Source: Olsenella sp. KH3B4 (GTDB lineage: Bacteria; Actinomycetota; Coriobacteriia; Coriobacteriales; Atopobiaceae). Taken from it: 38,071 nt of DNA. The notes under the pieces were generated by a model. It made no database searches. It was not told where the DNA came from and worked only from the letters and a program-made list of their open reading frames with translations. Location of the stretch: positions 1-38,071 of the forward strand of contig FOHD01000011.1 of NCBI GenBank assembly GCA_900111695.1, read 5' to 3'. Of the stretch, positions 8,564 through 19,335 are shown piece by piece. The position numbers and the translations under genes were made by a program. Position 1 is the stretch's first letter, and each line of letters starts with the position of its first letter.

Positions 8564-8905
8564 GGTGTCAGATTGGTGCAAGTACTTTTGGGTTCAGAGG
8601 CGCCGGTGGTGACGTTTGGGACGAGAAAAACGTTCGCTGAGGGGGACTTGGGGTCTTTTCGTGCAAGAAAGCGGTCAAGTTGCGGACGCCTGTTGGCCAG
8701 AATTTCTCGCCAGAGAGCCGATTTGGCGCAAGAAGATGACACTTTTTGAGCGCACGAGAAAACACATCAATTCGCCACACCTGTGCGCGACATCGCTGCC
8801 ATTTCACGGGCCTTCCGTTCGGCGCCAGCCACCCGTACCGTAGCCGCCCCGCTCCCTGGTCGGCCGTCTCGCCGCCCAGCCAGCTCTCTGTCTGCCGGCC
8901 CCACC
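8564..8905. other. Intergenic stretch between inverted-repeat copies 2 and 3
   Basis: There is no supported gene here. The first ~200 bases are less GC-rich than the surroundings. They are bounded by weakly inverted ends, GGTGTCA near 8564-8570 and TGACACTTTTT near 8738-8748, the latter resembling the right end of the type 1 element. This may be a further degenerate repeat. The remainder (8766-8905) shows nothing recognisable. Confidence 0.4.
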
Positions 8906-9003
8906 AAAAGTGAACACGTTTTCAATCCGGCTGCGTCGAGACTATCAGAATCCCAGTTGGCAACAAGTCCGTGCTCCTTGCGATTGAATTCGTGTTCACT
9001 TTT
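8906..9003. repeat. Inverted-repeat element, type 1, copy 3
   Basis: The left arm AAAGTGAACACGTTTTCAAT (8907-8926) faces the right arm ATTGAATTCGTGTTCACTTT (8983-9002), with two internal mismatches. CCCAGTTGG is again in the interior. The element is 98 bp, the same length as copy 1. Confidence 0.9.
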
Positions 9004-9030
9004 CAGGGCGGCCGGCATGGGCACAGTGTC

Positions 9031-9106
9031 CGCGGGGCCGTCGGGGTCACGCGGGGCCGTCGGGGTCACGCGGGGCCGTCGGGGTCGCGCGGGGGCGTCG
9101 GGGACT
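9031..9106. repeat. Four tandem copies of a 19-bp unit
   Basis: The unit CGCGGGGCCGTCGGGGTCA is perfect at 9031-9049 and 9050-9068, has one change at 9069-9087, and is diverged at 9088-9106. It begins 28 bases after inverted-repeat copy 3, upstream of tilS. There are no spacers, so it is not a CRISPR array. Confidence 0.92.
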
Positions 9107-9331
9107 CGTGGGCTGCGATGGGGGACGAGAAGGGCCGGGCGCCGTGGGGCCCGCACGCGCGGCGTTTGCGGGCTCGGTCGTGCCCGGCGGGTTACGGGAC
9201 GGTGGACGTAAGCTCGAGCGCGGCCTCCAGCGGGGTAGAATCGTGCGCGTAACCGCATCGACGCCCGCACGCCGGCGTCGCACGCACGCCCGCACGCCAG
9301 CGCCGCACGCACCCGAAGGGGGGGACCGCAC

Positions 9332-10867
9332 ATGCCAAGCGTTGCTCGTAGATACGGCTCGGGAGACGCCGGCTTCGGCAGTCCCTTCGAGCGCCCATCC
9401 CGCAGCACTGATGACGCCCTGCGCGCCCCCGTTATCCTCATGGTCTCCGGCGGCGCGGACTCAACGGCCCTCTTGGTGCTGGCGGCAACCTCCGCGCTGG
9501 ACATCGAGGATGGCCGCGGCCGCGCACGCATCGCCCGCGAGCGTCTCCACGTGCTTCACGTGAACCATCGCCTGCGCGGCATCGACGCCGACGAGGACGA
9601 GGAGTTCGTTCGCGACCTCGCCGCCCGCTACGGCATCCCCTGCACCATCCGTCGCGTGGACGTGGCCGCGCTGGCAGCGGCGTCCCCGGACGGCAACGTG
9701 GAGAACGCCGGCCGAGAGGTGCGCTACAGCGAAGCCACCCGCCTGGCCAACGAGCTCTCGGCCCAGCTTGGCACGCCCCGCTCGGCTGCGCGCATCCTCA
9801 CTGCCCACACGGCCAACGACCGCGCCGAGACCTTCGTGATGAACGCCATCCGCGGCACCGGCGCCTCGGGTCTCTCGTCCATCCCTCGCCGACGCAACCG
9901 CGTGGTTCGCCCGCTGCTCGACCGCACGCACGACGAGCTCTGCGAGTTCCTGCGCATGCGCGGCATCGTGTGGCGCGAGGACGACACAAACGCCGACACG
10001 CGCTACCTGCGCGCCTACGTGCGCCACGAAGTCATGCCGGTGCTTGAGCGGAGAAACCCGCGCGTGGTGGCAAGCCTCTCGACCACCTGCGACATCCTCT
10101 CGGACGAGGACGCGTACCTTACCGCCGTCGCCGCACGCACCCTGCGCGACCTCACGCGCCGCACGGGGGAGGGCGCCCTCGCGCTGGACGCCGCGCGCCT
10201 CTCTGCCTGCGAGGTCGCAATCGCTCGACGCGTGGTGCGCGCGGCCATCCTCGAGGTCTGCCCCGAGGCCCGTCTCGAGGCGCGCCACATCGCCCAGGTG
10301 CTCTCGCTCGTCGCGGCAGGCACCGGCTCGGCGTCCATCCCCATGGGCGCGGAGGCTCGCGTCGAGTACGGCCTGCTCTTCCTGCGTGCCCACGCGCCAA
10401 AGGCCGGCGACTTCGCCGGCTGGCTGGAGGTCCCCGGCGAGCTCCCGCTGGGCGATCCGCGCCCCGGTCGCGCTGCCGCGGTCCTCTCGGCGCGCCTGGT
10501 GCCGGCCCCCGCCAACGCGGACATCCCGGCGCTTGCGCTCTCCCACGGCCGCGAGTGGGCGGGGACCTCGGTCCTTCTCGACGCCTCTGCCTGCGGAATC
10601 GACCCCAACCTGGGCGGTCGGCTCTGGGTTGACTCCCCGCACGCGGGCGACGTTTTGTGCCCCCTGGGCATGCACGGCCAGTCCAAGAAGGTTTCGGACC
10701 TGCTCAACGAGGCCCGCATTCCCGCCGCCGAGCGCCCGCTCGTGCCCGTGGTGCGCACCTCGCCCACCGGCCCCGTGGTGTGGGTTGCGGGAATCAGGGC
10801 CGACGAGCGCGCTCGCTGCACGCCGCGCACCTCACACTTGCTAGAATTGAGTCTCCGAACAGCATAG
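9332..10867 (+). CDS. tilS: tRNA(Ile)-lysidine synthase
   Basis: TilS attaches lysine to C34 of the CAU-anticodon isoleucine tRNA, using ATP, so that it reads AUA. The 511-residue product has the N-type ATP pyrophosphatase P-loop SGGADST at 39-45 after a leader of about 35 residues, then HVNHRLRGIDADEDEEFVRDLAARYGIP in separate conserved blocks, the TAHTANDRAET block, and a TilS C-terminal domain with GGRLWVDSPHAGD and SKKVSDLLNEARIP. The start ATG at 9332 follows an AAGGGGGGG ribosome site. A TAGAAT at 9236-9241 could be a -10 box but no matching -35 is evident. hpt and ftsH follow, the order conserved in many Gram-positive genomes, and the three are probably cotranscribed. Confidence 0.95.
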   Translation: MPSVARRYGSGDAGFGSPFERPSRSTDDALRAPVILMVSGGADSTALLVLAATSALDIEDGRGRARIARERLHVLHVNHRLRGIDADEDEEFVRDLAARYGIPCTIRRVDVAALAAASPDGNVENAGREVRYSEATRLANELSAQLGTPRSAARILTAHTANDRAETFVMNAIRGTGASGLSSIPRRRNRVVRPLLDRTHDELCEFLRMRGIVWREDDTNADTRYLRAYVRHEVMPVLERRNPRVVASLSTTCDILSDEDAYLTAVAARTLRDLTRRTGEGALALDAARLSACEVAIARRVVRAAILEVCPEARLEARHIAQVLSLVAAGTGSASIPMGAEARVEYGLLFLRAHAPKAGDFAGWLEVPGELPLGDPRPGRAAAVLSARLVPAPANADIPALALSHGREWAGTSVLLDASACGIDPNLGGRLWVDSPHAGDVLCPLGMHGQSKKVSDLLNEARIPAAERPLVPVVRTSPTGPVVWVAGIRADERARCTPRTSHLLELSLRTA

Positions 10868-10921
10868 ACGGCGCGCAGGCCGAGAAGCGCGGCGGGCGCC
10901 CGTCGGGAGTGGAGGATCGCA

Positions 10922-11473
10922 ATGGCAGAGATGCATCCGGACGTGGAGAGCGTTGTCCTGAGCGAGGAGGACATCCACCGGATCGTGTCCCGCATGGGGC
11001 GCCAGATCTCCGAGGACTACGCCGACAAGAACCCCCTCATCGTGGCCGTCCTGCGTGGGGCATTCGTCTTCACCGCAGACCTCATGCGCGCCATCACCGT
11101 GCCGTGCTCGGTGGACTTCATGGCCGTGAGCAGCTACGGCGACGGCGTCAAGAGCTCGGGCGTGGTGCGCATCGTGAAGGACCTCGACACCAAGGTCGAG
11201 GGACGCCACGTCATCGTGGCCGAGGACATTCTCGACTCCGGCCTTACCCTGTCCTACCTGGTAAAGCTCCTGCAGTCGAGAAAACCCGCGTCCATAGAGA
11301 TTGCGGCCTTCTCGGTGAAGGACATCCCCAACCACACGCCGGCTGTCGCCCCGCGCTACGTGGGCGCGCACGTGCCCGACGCCTTTGTGGTGGGCTACGG
11401 CCTCGACTACGCCGAGCGCTATCGCAACCTGCCCTACGTGGGCATCCTCAAGCCCGAGGTGTACTCCAAATAA
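10922..11473 (+). CDS. hpt: Hypoxanthine phosphoribosyltransferase
   Basis: This purine salvage enzyme of the cytoplasm converts hypoxanthine (and often guanine) plus PRPP to IMP or GMP. The 183-residue protein has the PRPP-binding loop VIVAEDILDSGLTL at about 97-110, with the acidic pair E101-D102, and the upstream VLRGAFVFTADL block that binds pyrophosphate. Length is normal. The start ATG 10922 has GGAGG 6-7 bases upstream. It lies 54 bases after tilS and 34 before ftsH, the classic tilS-hpt-ftsH neighbourhood. Confidence 0.95.
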   Translation: MAEMHPDVESVVLSEEDIHRIVSRMGRQISEDYADKNPLIVAVLRGAFVFTADLMRAITVPCSVDFMAVSSYGDGVKSSGVVRIVKDLDTKVEGRHVIVAEDILDSGLTLSYLVKLLQSRKPASIEIAAFSVKDIPNHTPAVAPRYVGAHVPDAFVVGYGLDYAERYRNLPYVGILKPEVYSK

Positions 11474-11507
11474 CGCCCAAGGAACCAACCGCAAGGAGAC
11501 GTTTTTC

Positions 11508-13560
<2,053 letters not shown>

Positions 13561-13571
<11 letters not shown>

Positions 13572-14745
13572 CGAGCAGAACTACGCCTACGGGGCGTCAA
13601 AGTCGTCCATCCGCGAGATTGCCGCCTACGGCGCCGCGCGCAAGGCGCAGATTGGCGCCGAGAACGTCTTCGACTTCAGCCTGGGCAACCCCTCGATTCC
13701 CGCGCCGGATGCGGTCCGCGAGTCCATCGAGCGTTCGCTCCAGCTTCCGCCCACACAGCTCCACAGCTACACCCCGGCCTCTGGCCTGCCCTTCGTTCGC
13801 GAGAAGCTCGCCGCATCGCTCTGCCGTCGCCATGGCGAGAACACAGCGGCTGCCGGTGACCTCTACCTCACCTGCGGTGCGGCGGCGTCGCTCTCCATCA
13901 GCTTTCACGCGGTGGTCAACCCTGGCGACGAGGTCATTGTGATTGCCCCGTACTTCCCCGAGTACCGCGTATGGATCGAGACCGCCGGGGCCACATGCGT
14001 CGAGGTCATGGCAGACCCGGAGACCTTCCAGATTGACACCGAGGCCGTGCGTGCTGCCGTCACCCCGCATACGAAGGCCGTCGTGATCAACTCGCCCAAC
14101 AACCCCGTGGGTTCGGTCTACTCGGCACAGAACCTTGCCGCGCTGGCAGACGTTCTGCACGAGCGCGAGGATGTCCTCGACACCGCCATCTACCTTGTGG
14201 CCGACGAGCCCTACCGCGAGATCTCCTACGGCGCGGAGGTTCCCTGGGTCCCGGCAATCTACGACCGCACGCTGGTGTGCTACTCGTACTCCAAGAGCCT
14301 CTCGCTTCCTGGGGAGCGCATAGGCTGGGTGCTCGTGCCGCCCACCAACCCCGACCACGACCGACTTGTTCCCGCCATCGCGGGCGCCGGCCGCTCGCTG
14401 GGCTTCGTCTGCGCGCCCGCGCTCTTCCAGCGCGTGATCGCCGACTGCTGCGACGTGCCCTCCGATGTTGATGCCTACGCGCGCAACCGCGAGGCGCTCA
14501 CCCGCGGCCTCTCCGAGCTTGGCTACCACTACATCGAGCCGCAGGGTGCCTTCTACCTGTGGGTCAAGGCCCTCGAGCCCGACGCCAACGCGTTCTTCGA
14601 GCGCGCAAAGTCCCTCGAGCTCCTGCCCGTCCCGTCCGATAGCTTTGGCTGCACGGGTTGGGTGCGCATTGGCTACTGCGTGAGCTACGAGACCATCGTG
14701 AACTCCATGCCCGCATGGAAGAAGTTGGCCGAGAGCTACAAGTAA
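13561..14745 (+). CDS. PLP-dependent aminotransferase, class I/II
   Basis: This cytoplasmic aminotransferase of fold type I transfers an amino group between an amino acid and a 2-oxo acid; the substrate cannot be named from sequence. The 394-residue protein has the substrate-side FSLGNPSIPAPD block, a PLP-phosphate region (CGAAASLS), the INSPNNPVGSVYS motif, the VADEPYREI aspartate block, and the PLP lysine K245 in YSKSLSLPGERIGW. Length fits aspartate- or alanine-type enzymes. ATG 13561 is preceded by GAGAGGA and lies inside the ftsH 3' end (11-base overlap), pointing to coupled expression with the protease, although no functional link is obvious. Confidence 0.9.
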
Positions 14746-14753
14746 GTGTCTGT

Positions 14754-14788
14754 GGCGGGCGTACTCCCACACCGGGTGTGCGTCCGCC
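14754..14788. terminator. Hairpin after the aminotransferase gene
   Basis: GGCGGGCG faces CGTCCGCC with one mismatch, and an inner CACAC-CGG-GTGTG stem stacks inside. There is no T-run, so termination is uncertain. It could instead protect the upstream mRNA or separate the two genes. Confidence 0.35.
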
Positions 14789-14818
14789 GCACATAAACCT
14801 GCCAGGAGGGGGCCGAGC

Positions 14819-15877
14819 ATGACGTCTCGCACGTCTGGGAACACCTGTGGAGACTGCATCTTCTTTGGAGAACGCACGGGTATCGTGCGCACGCGCAACG
14901 TGTGCGAGCGCCCCGGCGAGAAGCTCCGTGCGGTCGAGAAGGACGCGGCGGCCTGTGACGCCTACCAGGCCTCGCCCCGGGCGTCGTTCGGCCTTGGCCA
15001 GCCGCGAGCGAACGCTGCTGGACCCGCCGCCGTCCCCGCACCGGCGGCCTCCGCACTCCGGCCAACCCCCGGCAGGCAGATCCTCTGCGACACTCACTGC
15101 CACACGCTCTTCTCGCGCCATGCGTACTCGACGCTCGAGGAGGATGTTCGTGCCGCTGCCGCCCAGGGCATGGAGCTTCTCGGCGTCACCGACCACTACT
15201 CAAGCATGCTGTTTTCTCAGCAGACCATCCAGGACTGGCAGTACTTTCTCAACCTGTGGGCCTGGCCACGCAGGTGGCACGGGGTGCGCCTGCTCCGCGG
15301 CTGCGAGGCAGACATCATCGACCTCGATGGCAACATCTTTGGCCACGACATCTTCTTTGACAAGGAAATCAATGGCAGTGCGTATCGCAAGCCCCACAGC
15401 CTCAAGAAGATGGCATTCGCGCAATGCGACTACGTGATTGCGAGCGTCCACAACAAGGACTTTACCGAGGGTGCCTCGCGTGAGCAGATTACCAGGATGT
15501 ACCTGCGCGTTCTTGAGGATCCCAAGGTGCTTATCCTTGGCCACGTTGGTCGCACGGGGCTCGACTTTGACCTGGATACGGTGCTTGGTGCCGTCAAGGA
15601 GCACGGCAAGCTCATCGAGGTCAACGAGTCGAGTCTCATCGCGCAGAAGCGTGCGGGCTCCTACAAGCGGTGCCGCCAGATTGTCGAGCGTTGCGCCGAG
15701 CTGGGCGTGAGCGTCTCGTTTGGCTCGGACGCGCACGTCTCATCGCTTGTGGGCCATCACGAGGCCGTAGATGCCCTGCTTGACGAGGTGCACTTCCCCC
15801 AGGAGCTCGTCGCCTGCCGTGACGCCGCCACGTTTGCCGGCGTCGTCGAGTCCGTGATAGGTCCTATGGCGGAATAG
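14819..15877 (+). CDS. PHP-domain phosphohydrolase (YcdX-like) with N-terminal Cys module
   Basis: This is a predicted metal-dependent phosphoesterase; the natural substrate is unknown. Residues 88 to about 345 form a PHP domain: DTHCHTLFSRHAYSTLEEDV carries the first metal-binding histidines, followed by GVTDHY, GCEADI, SVHNKDF, GHVGRT and finally SFGSDAHVSSLVG. This order matches YcdX-type PHP phosphatases. Residues 1-50 are separate: Cys10, Cys13, Cys29 and Cys46 in a C-x2-C-x15-C-x16-C pattern, which looks like a small zinc-binding finger, followed by a Pro/Ala-rich linker. ATG 14819 has GGAGGGGG upstream. The gene stands between the aminotransferase and the iron transporter, with no clear functional partner. 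Confidence 0.85.
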   Translation: MTSRTSGNTCGDCIFFGERTGIVRTRNVCERPGEKLRAVEKDAAACDAYQASPRASFGLGQPRANAAGPAAVPAPAASALRPTPGRQILCDTHCHTLFSRHAYSTLEEDVRAAAAQGMELLGVTDHYSSMLFSQQTIQDWQYFLNLWAWPRRWHGVRLLRGCEADIIDLDGNIFGHDIFFDKEINGSAYRKPHSLKKMAFAQCDYVIASVHNKDFTEGASREQITRMYLRVLEDPKVLILGHVGRTGLDFDLDTVLGAVKEHGKLIEVNESSLIAQKRAGSYKRCRQIVERCAELGVSVSFGSDAHVSSLVGHHEAVDALLDEVHFPQELVACRDAATFAGVVESVIGPMAE

Positions 15878-15929
15878 GGGAGGCCTTCTCGCCACCGCGT
15901 TCGCCAGCACACGCGCTCTCCAAACGGGG

Positions 15930-15948
15930 TAAAGTTAGCCCAAACAGA
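15930..15948 (+). promoter_or_regulatory. Possible DtxR/IdeR-type iron box upstream of feoAB
   Basis: The core AAAGTTAGCCCAAAC matches the DtxR/IdeR consensus TTAGGTTAGSCTAACCTAA at 13 of 19 positions when aligned by eye, including the whole central GTTAGSC. It sits about 60 bases before the feoAB start, where iron repression would be expected. It is unproven. Confidence 0.42.
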
Positions 15949-16006
15949 CTGAAACCCCCAATCGGCCGCAAGGCGCCCGCGTCCGGCGGCCTTCGCAAGG
16001 AGAGCA

Positions 16007-18364
16007 ATGACACTCGATACGCTCGAGATTGGCAAGGACGCCGTCGTTCGCTCGGTAGACTGCGACGAGAAGTCCCTGCGTCAGCACATCTTTGATATGG
16101 GCCTCACGCCGGGCACCGAGGTCACTATGGTCAAGTACGCGCCCATGGGCGACCCGCTTGAGATTCGCCTGCGCGGCTACGAGCTCACCATCCGCGCGGC
16201 GGACGCAGCTCAGATCTCACTCGAGAACGTCCATGATGCGCACGAGAAGGTCCGCCTGCAGGTGGCATCTGGGGTGACGAGCCACCCGGCCATTGGCGAG
16301 AGCAAGCTGCGTCCCCGCGCTGCGGGAGGGGTGGTGCCCGCAGGCAAGCCCCTCTCGTTTGCGCTGGCAGGCAACCAGAACTGCGGCAAGACCACGCTCT
16401 TCAACCAGCTCACGGGCTCCAACCAGCACGTGGGCAACTTCCCTGGCGTCACCGTGGATCGCAAGGACGGCCAGATGCGCAGCCATCCAGAGGCTACGGT
16501 CACAGACCTGCCGGGCATCTACTCGCTCTCGCCCTACACGGGCGAGGAGGTCGTGAGCCGCCAGTTCATCATCGACTCCAAGCCCGATGCGATCATCGAC
16601 ATTGTTGACGCTACCAACATCGAGCGCAACCTTTACCTCACCACGCAGCTCATGGAGCTGGACGTTCCCATGGTTATCGCACTCAACATGATGGATGAGG
16701 TCACTGAGAACGGCGGCTCCGTGGACGTGAACGCCCTTGAGTCCTTCCTGGGCGTTCCGGTGGTGCCCATCTCGGCCGCCAAGGACGAGGGCGTGGACGA
16801 GCTGGTGGAGCATGCCATCCACGTGGCCCGCTACCGCGAGCGCCCGGGCCGCATCGACTTCTGCCGTCCGGACGGCCCCGACGGCGGCGCGGTCCACCGC
16901 TGCATCCACGGCATTGGCGAGCTTGTCTCCGATCACGCCGAGCGCGCTGGCCTGCCCGACCGCTACGCCGCGACCAAGCTCATTGAGGGCGACGAGCTGG
17001 TCATAAAGGCGCTTGGCCTCGAGAAGAACGAGCTGGATGCCGTGGAGCACATCATCTCCCAGATGGAGGAGGAGTCCGGCTCCGACCGCCTTGCGGCTCT
17101 CGCCGACATGCGCTTCTCGTTCATCGAGGCCATCTGCGCCCGCTGCGTCAAGAAGCCCCAGGAGAGCCGCGAGCACGAGCGCTCTGCCCGCATCGACCGT
17201 GTGCTTACGGGGCGCTTCACGGCCATTCCGTGCTTCATTGGCATCATGATCGTGGTGTTCTGGCTTACGTTCGACCTCATTGGCGGCAACCTCTCGGATC
17301 TCATGGCCACGGGCGTGAGTGCCGCCTCAGACGCCATCGACTCCGCGCTCACCGCAGCCGACGTGAACCCCGTGATTCACTCGCTGGTCATCGATGGCGT
17401 CATGGCCGGCGTGGGGACGGTCATCTCGTTTTTGCCCATCATCGTGACGCTGTTCATCCTGCTGTCGATCCTCGAGGACTCCGGTTACATGGCCCGCGTT
17501 GCCTTTGTGATGGACAAGCTGCTAAGAAAGATCGGCCTTTCGGGCAGGAGCTTTGTGCCAATGCTCGTGGGCTTTGGCTGCTCGGTGCCTGCCATCATGG
17601 CCACGCGCACCCTGCCCTCCGAGCACGACCGCAAGATGACCATCATGCTCACGCCGTTCATGAGCTGCTCGGCCAAGCTGCCCGTCTACACGCTGTTGTG
17701 CGCCGCGTTCTTCGCCAAGGCCGCGCCGCTCGTGATGGTCTCGCTCTACGTGATCGGCATGGTCGTGGGCGTGCTGGTGGCGCTGGCCCTGAAGCACACG
17801 GCGTTCAAGGGCGAGCCGGTGCCGTTTGTGATGGAGCTCCCGAACTATCGCATGCCCAGCGCCGCGACGACCATGCGCCTGGCGTGGGACAAGGCCAAGG
17901 ACTTTCTCAGCAGGGCGTTCACGATCATCTTCCTGGCGAGCGTGGTCATCTGGTTCCTGCAGACCTTCGACGTGCGTCTCAACATGGTGGCCGACCAGTC
18001 GCAGAGCCTGCTGGCCATCTTGGGCTCTGCCATCTCGCCGATCTTTGCGCCCCTGGGCTTTGCCGACTGGCGCGCCTCCACGGCCCTTGTGACCGGCTTT
18101 GCCGCCAAGGAGTCCGTTGTGGCCACGCTCACCGTGCTCGTGGGCGACACGCCGGCAGCGCTGGCCGCGGTCTTCACGCCGTTCACGGCCTTCGTGTTCC
18201 TGGTGTTCGTGCTGCTCTACACGCCGTGCGTGGCGGCTATCACTGCGGTGTGCAACGAGCTCAACGGCCGCTACGCGCTTGGGGTGGTGCTGCTCCAGTG
18301 TGGCGTGGCGTGGGTGGTCGCGTTCATCGTGCACGCCATCGGGACGATGCTCGGCCTGGCGTAG
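16007..18364 (+). CDS. feoB: Ferrous iron transporter, FeoA-FeoB fusion
   Basis: This is the main Fe2+ uptake system for anaerobic growth, located in the cytoplasmic membrane. Residues 1 to about 75 are a FeoA-type SH3-like domain (KSLRQHIFDMGLTPGTEV), normally a separate protein. Residues from about 117 form the FeoB G-domain, with G1 GNQNCGKTT at 122-130, G2 and G3 in NFPGVTVD and DLPGIYSL, and G4 NMMD. From about 405 come the membrane helices with the two Gate/nucleoside-recognition repeats, for example EDSGYMARVAFVMDK and VPMLVGFGCSVPAIMATR. The total of 785 residues equals FeoA plus FeoB. AAGGAG precedes ATG 16007. A possible iron-responsive box lies upstream. No feoC is seen; the next gene is convergent. 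Confidence 0.96.
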   Translation: MTLDTLEIGKDAVVRSVDCDEKSLRQHIFDMGLTPGTEVTMVKYAPMGDPLEIRLRGYELTIRAADAAQISLENVHDAHEKVRLQVASGVTSHPAIGESKLRPRAAGGVVPAGKPLSFALAGNQNCGKTTLFNQLTGSNQHVGNFPGVTVDRKDGQMRSHPEATVTDLPGIYSLSPYTGEEVVSRQFIIDSKPDAIIDIVDATNIERNLYLTTQLMELDVPMVIALNMMDEVTENGGSVDVNALESFLGVPVVPISAAKDEGVDELVEHAIHVARYRERPGRIDFCRPDGPDGGAVHRCIHGIGELVSDHAERAGLPDRYAATKLIEGDELVIKALGLEKNELDAVEHIISQMEEESGSDRLAALADMRFSFIEAICARCVKKPQESREHERSARIDRVLTGRFTAIPCFIGIMIVVFWLTFDLIGGNLSDLMATGVSAASDAIDSALTAADVNPVIHSLVIDGVMAGVGTVISFLPIIVTLFILLSILEDSGYMARVAFVMDKLLRKIGLSGRSFVPMLVGFGCSVPAIMATRTLPSEHDRKMTIMLTPFMSCSAKLPVYTLLCAAFFAKAAPLVMVSLYVIGMVVGVLVALALKHTAFKGEPVPFVMELPNYRMPSAATTMRLAWDKAKDFLSRAFTIIFLASVVIWFLQTFDVRLNMVADQSQSLLAILGSAISPIFAPLGFADWRASTALVTGFAAKESVVATLTVLVGDTPAALAAVFTPFTAFVFLVFVLLYTPCVAAITAVCNELNGRYALGVVLLQCGVAWVVAFIVHAIGTMLGLA

Positions 18365-18374
18365 GGGGCGGGGG

Positions 18375-18392
18375 CTGGCGCGACATCGCCAG
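18375..18392. terminator. Small hairpin between convergent feoAB and xth
   Basis: CTGGCG-CGACAT-CGCCAG forms a 6-bp stem in the 36-base gap between the two convergent genes. No T-run follows on either strand, so its role as terminator is weakly supported. Confidence 0.3.
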
Positions 18393-18400
18393 ATCCTGCC

Positions 18401-19183
18401 CTACAGCTCCAGCTCGAGCTCGATGGGGCAGTGGTCCGATCCGTACACGTCGTCGAGGATTGCCGTGCCGGTCACCTTGGGCATGAGCTGCGGGGAAACC
18501 AGGAAGTAGTCGATGCGCCAGCCGATGCCCCGCTCGCGGGCGCGCATGCGGTAGCTCCACCAGCTGTACGCGCCGGCAAGGTCGGGGTGGCGCTCGCGGA
18601 ACGTGTCAACGAGCCCGCTCTCGAGCAGCTTGGTGAAGCTCTCGCGCTCCTCGTCCGAGAAGCCTGCGTTCTCGTGGTTGTCGTCCGGGCGCGCAAGGTC
18701 GATCTCCTCGTGCGCCACGTTGAAGTCACCGCAGGTCACAACGGGCTTGTCCTGGGCAAGCCCGGCGAGAAAGTCGCGGTAGCGCTCGTCCCACACCATG
18801 CGCTCGTCCAGACGGGCGAGGCCGTTCTTGGAGTTGGGCGTGTACACGTCGACAAACCACAGGTCGGAGAACTCGAGCGCGCACACGCGACCCTCGTCGT
18901 CCGCTACGGGCGAGCCTATCGTGCGGATCACCTGCAGCGGCTCCTCGCGGGTGAACACGGCCGTGCCCGAGTAGCCCTTGCGCTCGGCGTAGCTCCAGTA
19001 CTGATGGTAGCCGGGAAGGTCCAGCTCTACCTGGCCCTCCTGCAGCTTGGTCTCCTGGAGGGCAAAGACGTCCGCGCCAATCGTGTCGAAGATCTGGGTG
19101 AAGCTCGGCGCCTTCTTGAGCACGGCGCGCAGGCCGTTGACGTTCCACGAAACAAAGCGCAGGCTGCGGGTGGTGTCTGCCAT
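18401..19183 (-). CDS. xth: Exodeoxyribonuclease III (AP endonuclease family)
   Basis: This DNA repair enzyme has 3'-5' exonuclease and apurinic-site endonuclease activity in the cytoplasm. The 260-residue product shows the exonuclease-endonuclease-phosphatase motifs in order: SWNVNGLRA at 12-20, the metal-binding Glu44 in LQETKL, YSGTAVFTR, VDVYTPNS, CGDFNVAHEEIDL, a WWSYR/IGWRIDYFL block and the C-terminal catalytic GSDHCP. The length and the short C-terminus are typical of ExoA/Xth. It is a single gene, convergent with feoAB. Its ATG 19183 follows an AGAGGGATCC-type ribosome site. Confidence 0.95.
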   Translation of the reverse strand: MADTTRSLRFVSWNVNGLRAVLKKAPSFTQIFDTIGADVFALQETKLQEGQVELDLPGYHQYWSYAERKGYSGTAVFTREEPLQVIRTIGSPVADDEGRVCALEFSDLWFVDVYTPNSKNGLARLDERMVWDERYRDFLAGLAQDKPVVTCGDFNVAHEEIDLARPDDNHENAGFSDEERESFTKLLESGLVDTFRERHPDLAGAYSWWSYRMRARERGIGWRIDYFLVSPQLMPKVTGTAILDDVYGSDHCPIELELEL

Positions 19184-19335
19184 GATGGATCCCTCTTTTT
19201 CAATGCGCGTGGCGCGTGACCGCGCGGGGCTGTCTGTTAGCGTAAATGCTTCTCAGAGCGTAGCACATATGGGCGAGGCCACCGATGCTGCGCGACCTGC
19301 TATGCTGTATGGCAAGTACAACATGGAGGTGGCGT

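Noticed and set aside
9031..9106. CRISPR array
   Set aside because: The 19-bp units are directly adjacent without unique spacers, and no cas genes are near.
7027..9331. Insertion sequence or transposase in the accessory patch
   Set aside because: No DDE, HUH or serine/tyrosine recombinase motifs were found; only the nuclease-like protein and the short repeats are present.
13597..14898. Long minus-strand open frame opposite the aminotransferase gene
   Set aside because: Antisense shadow of a clear PLP enzyme, no ribosome site or motif.
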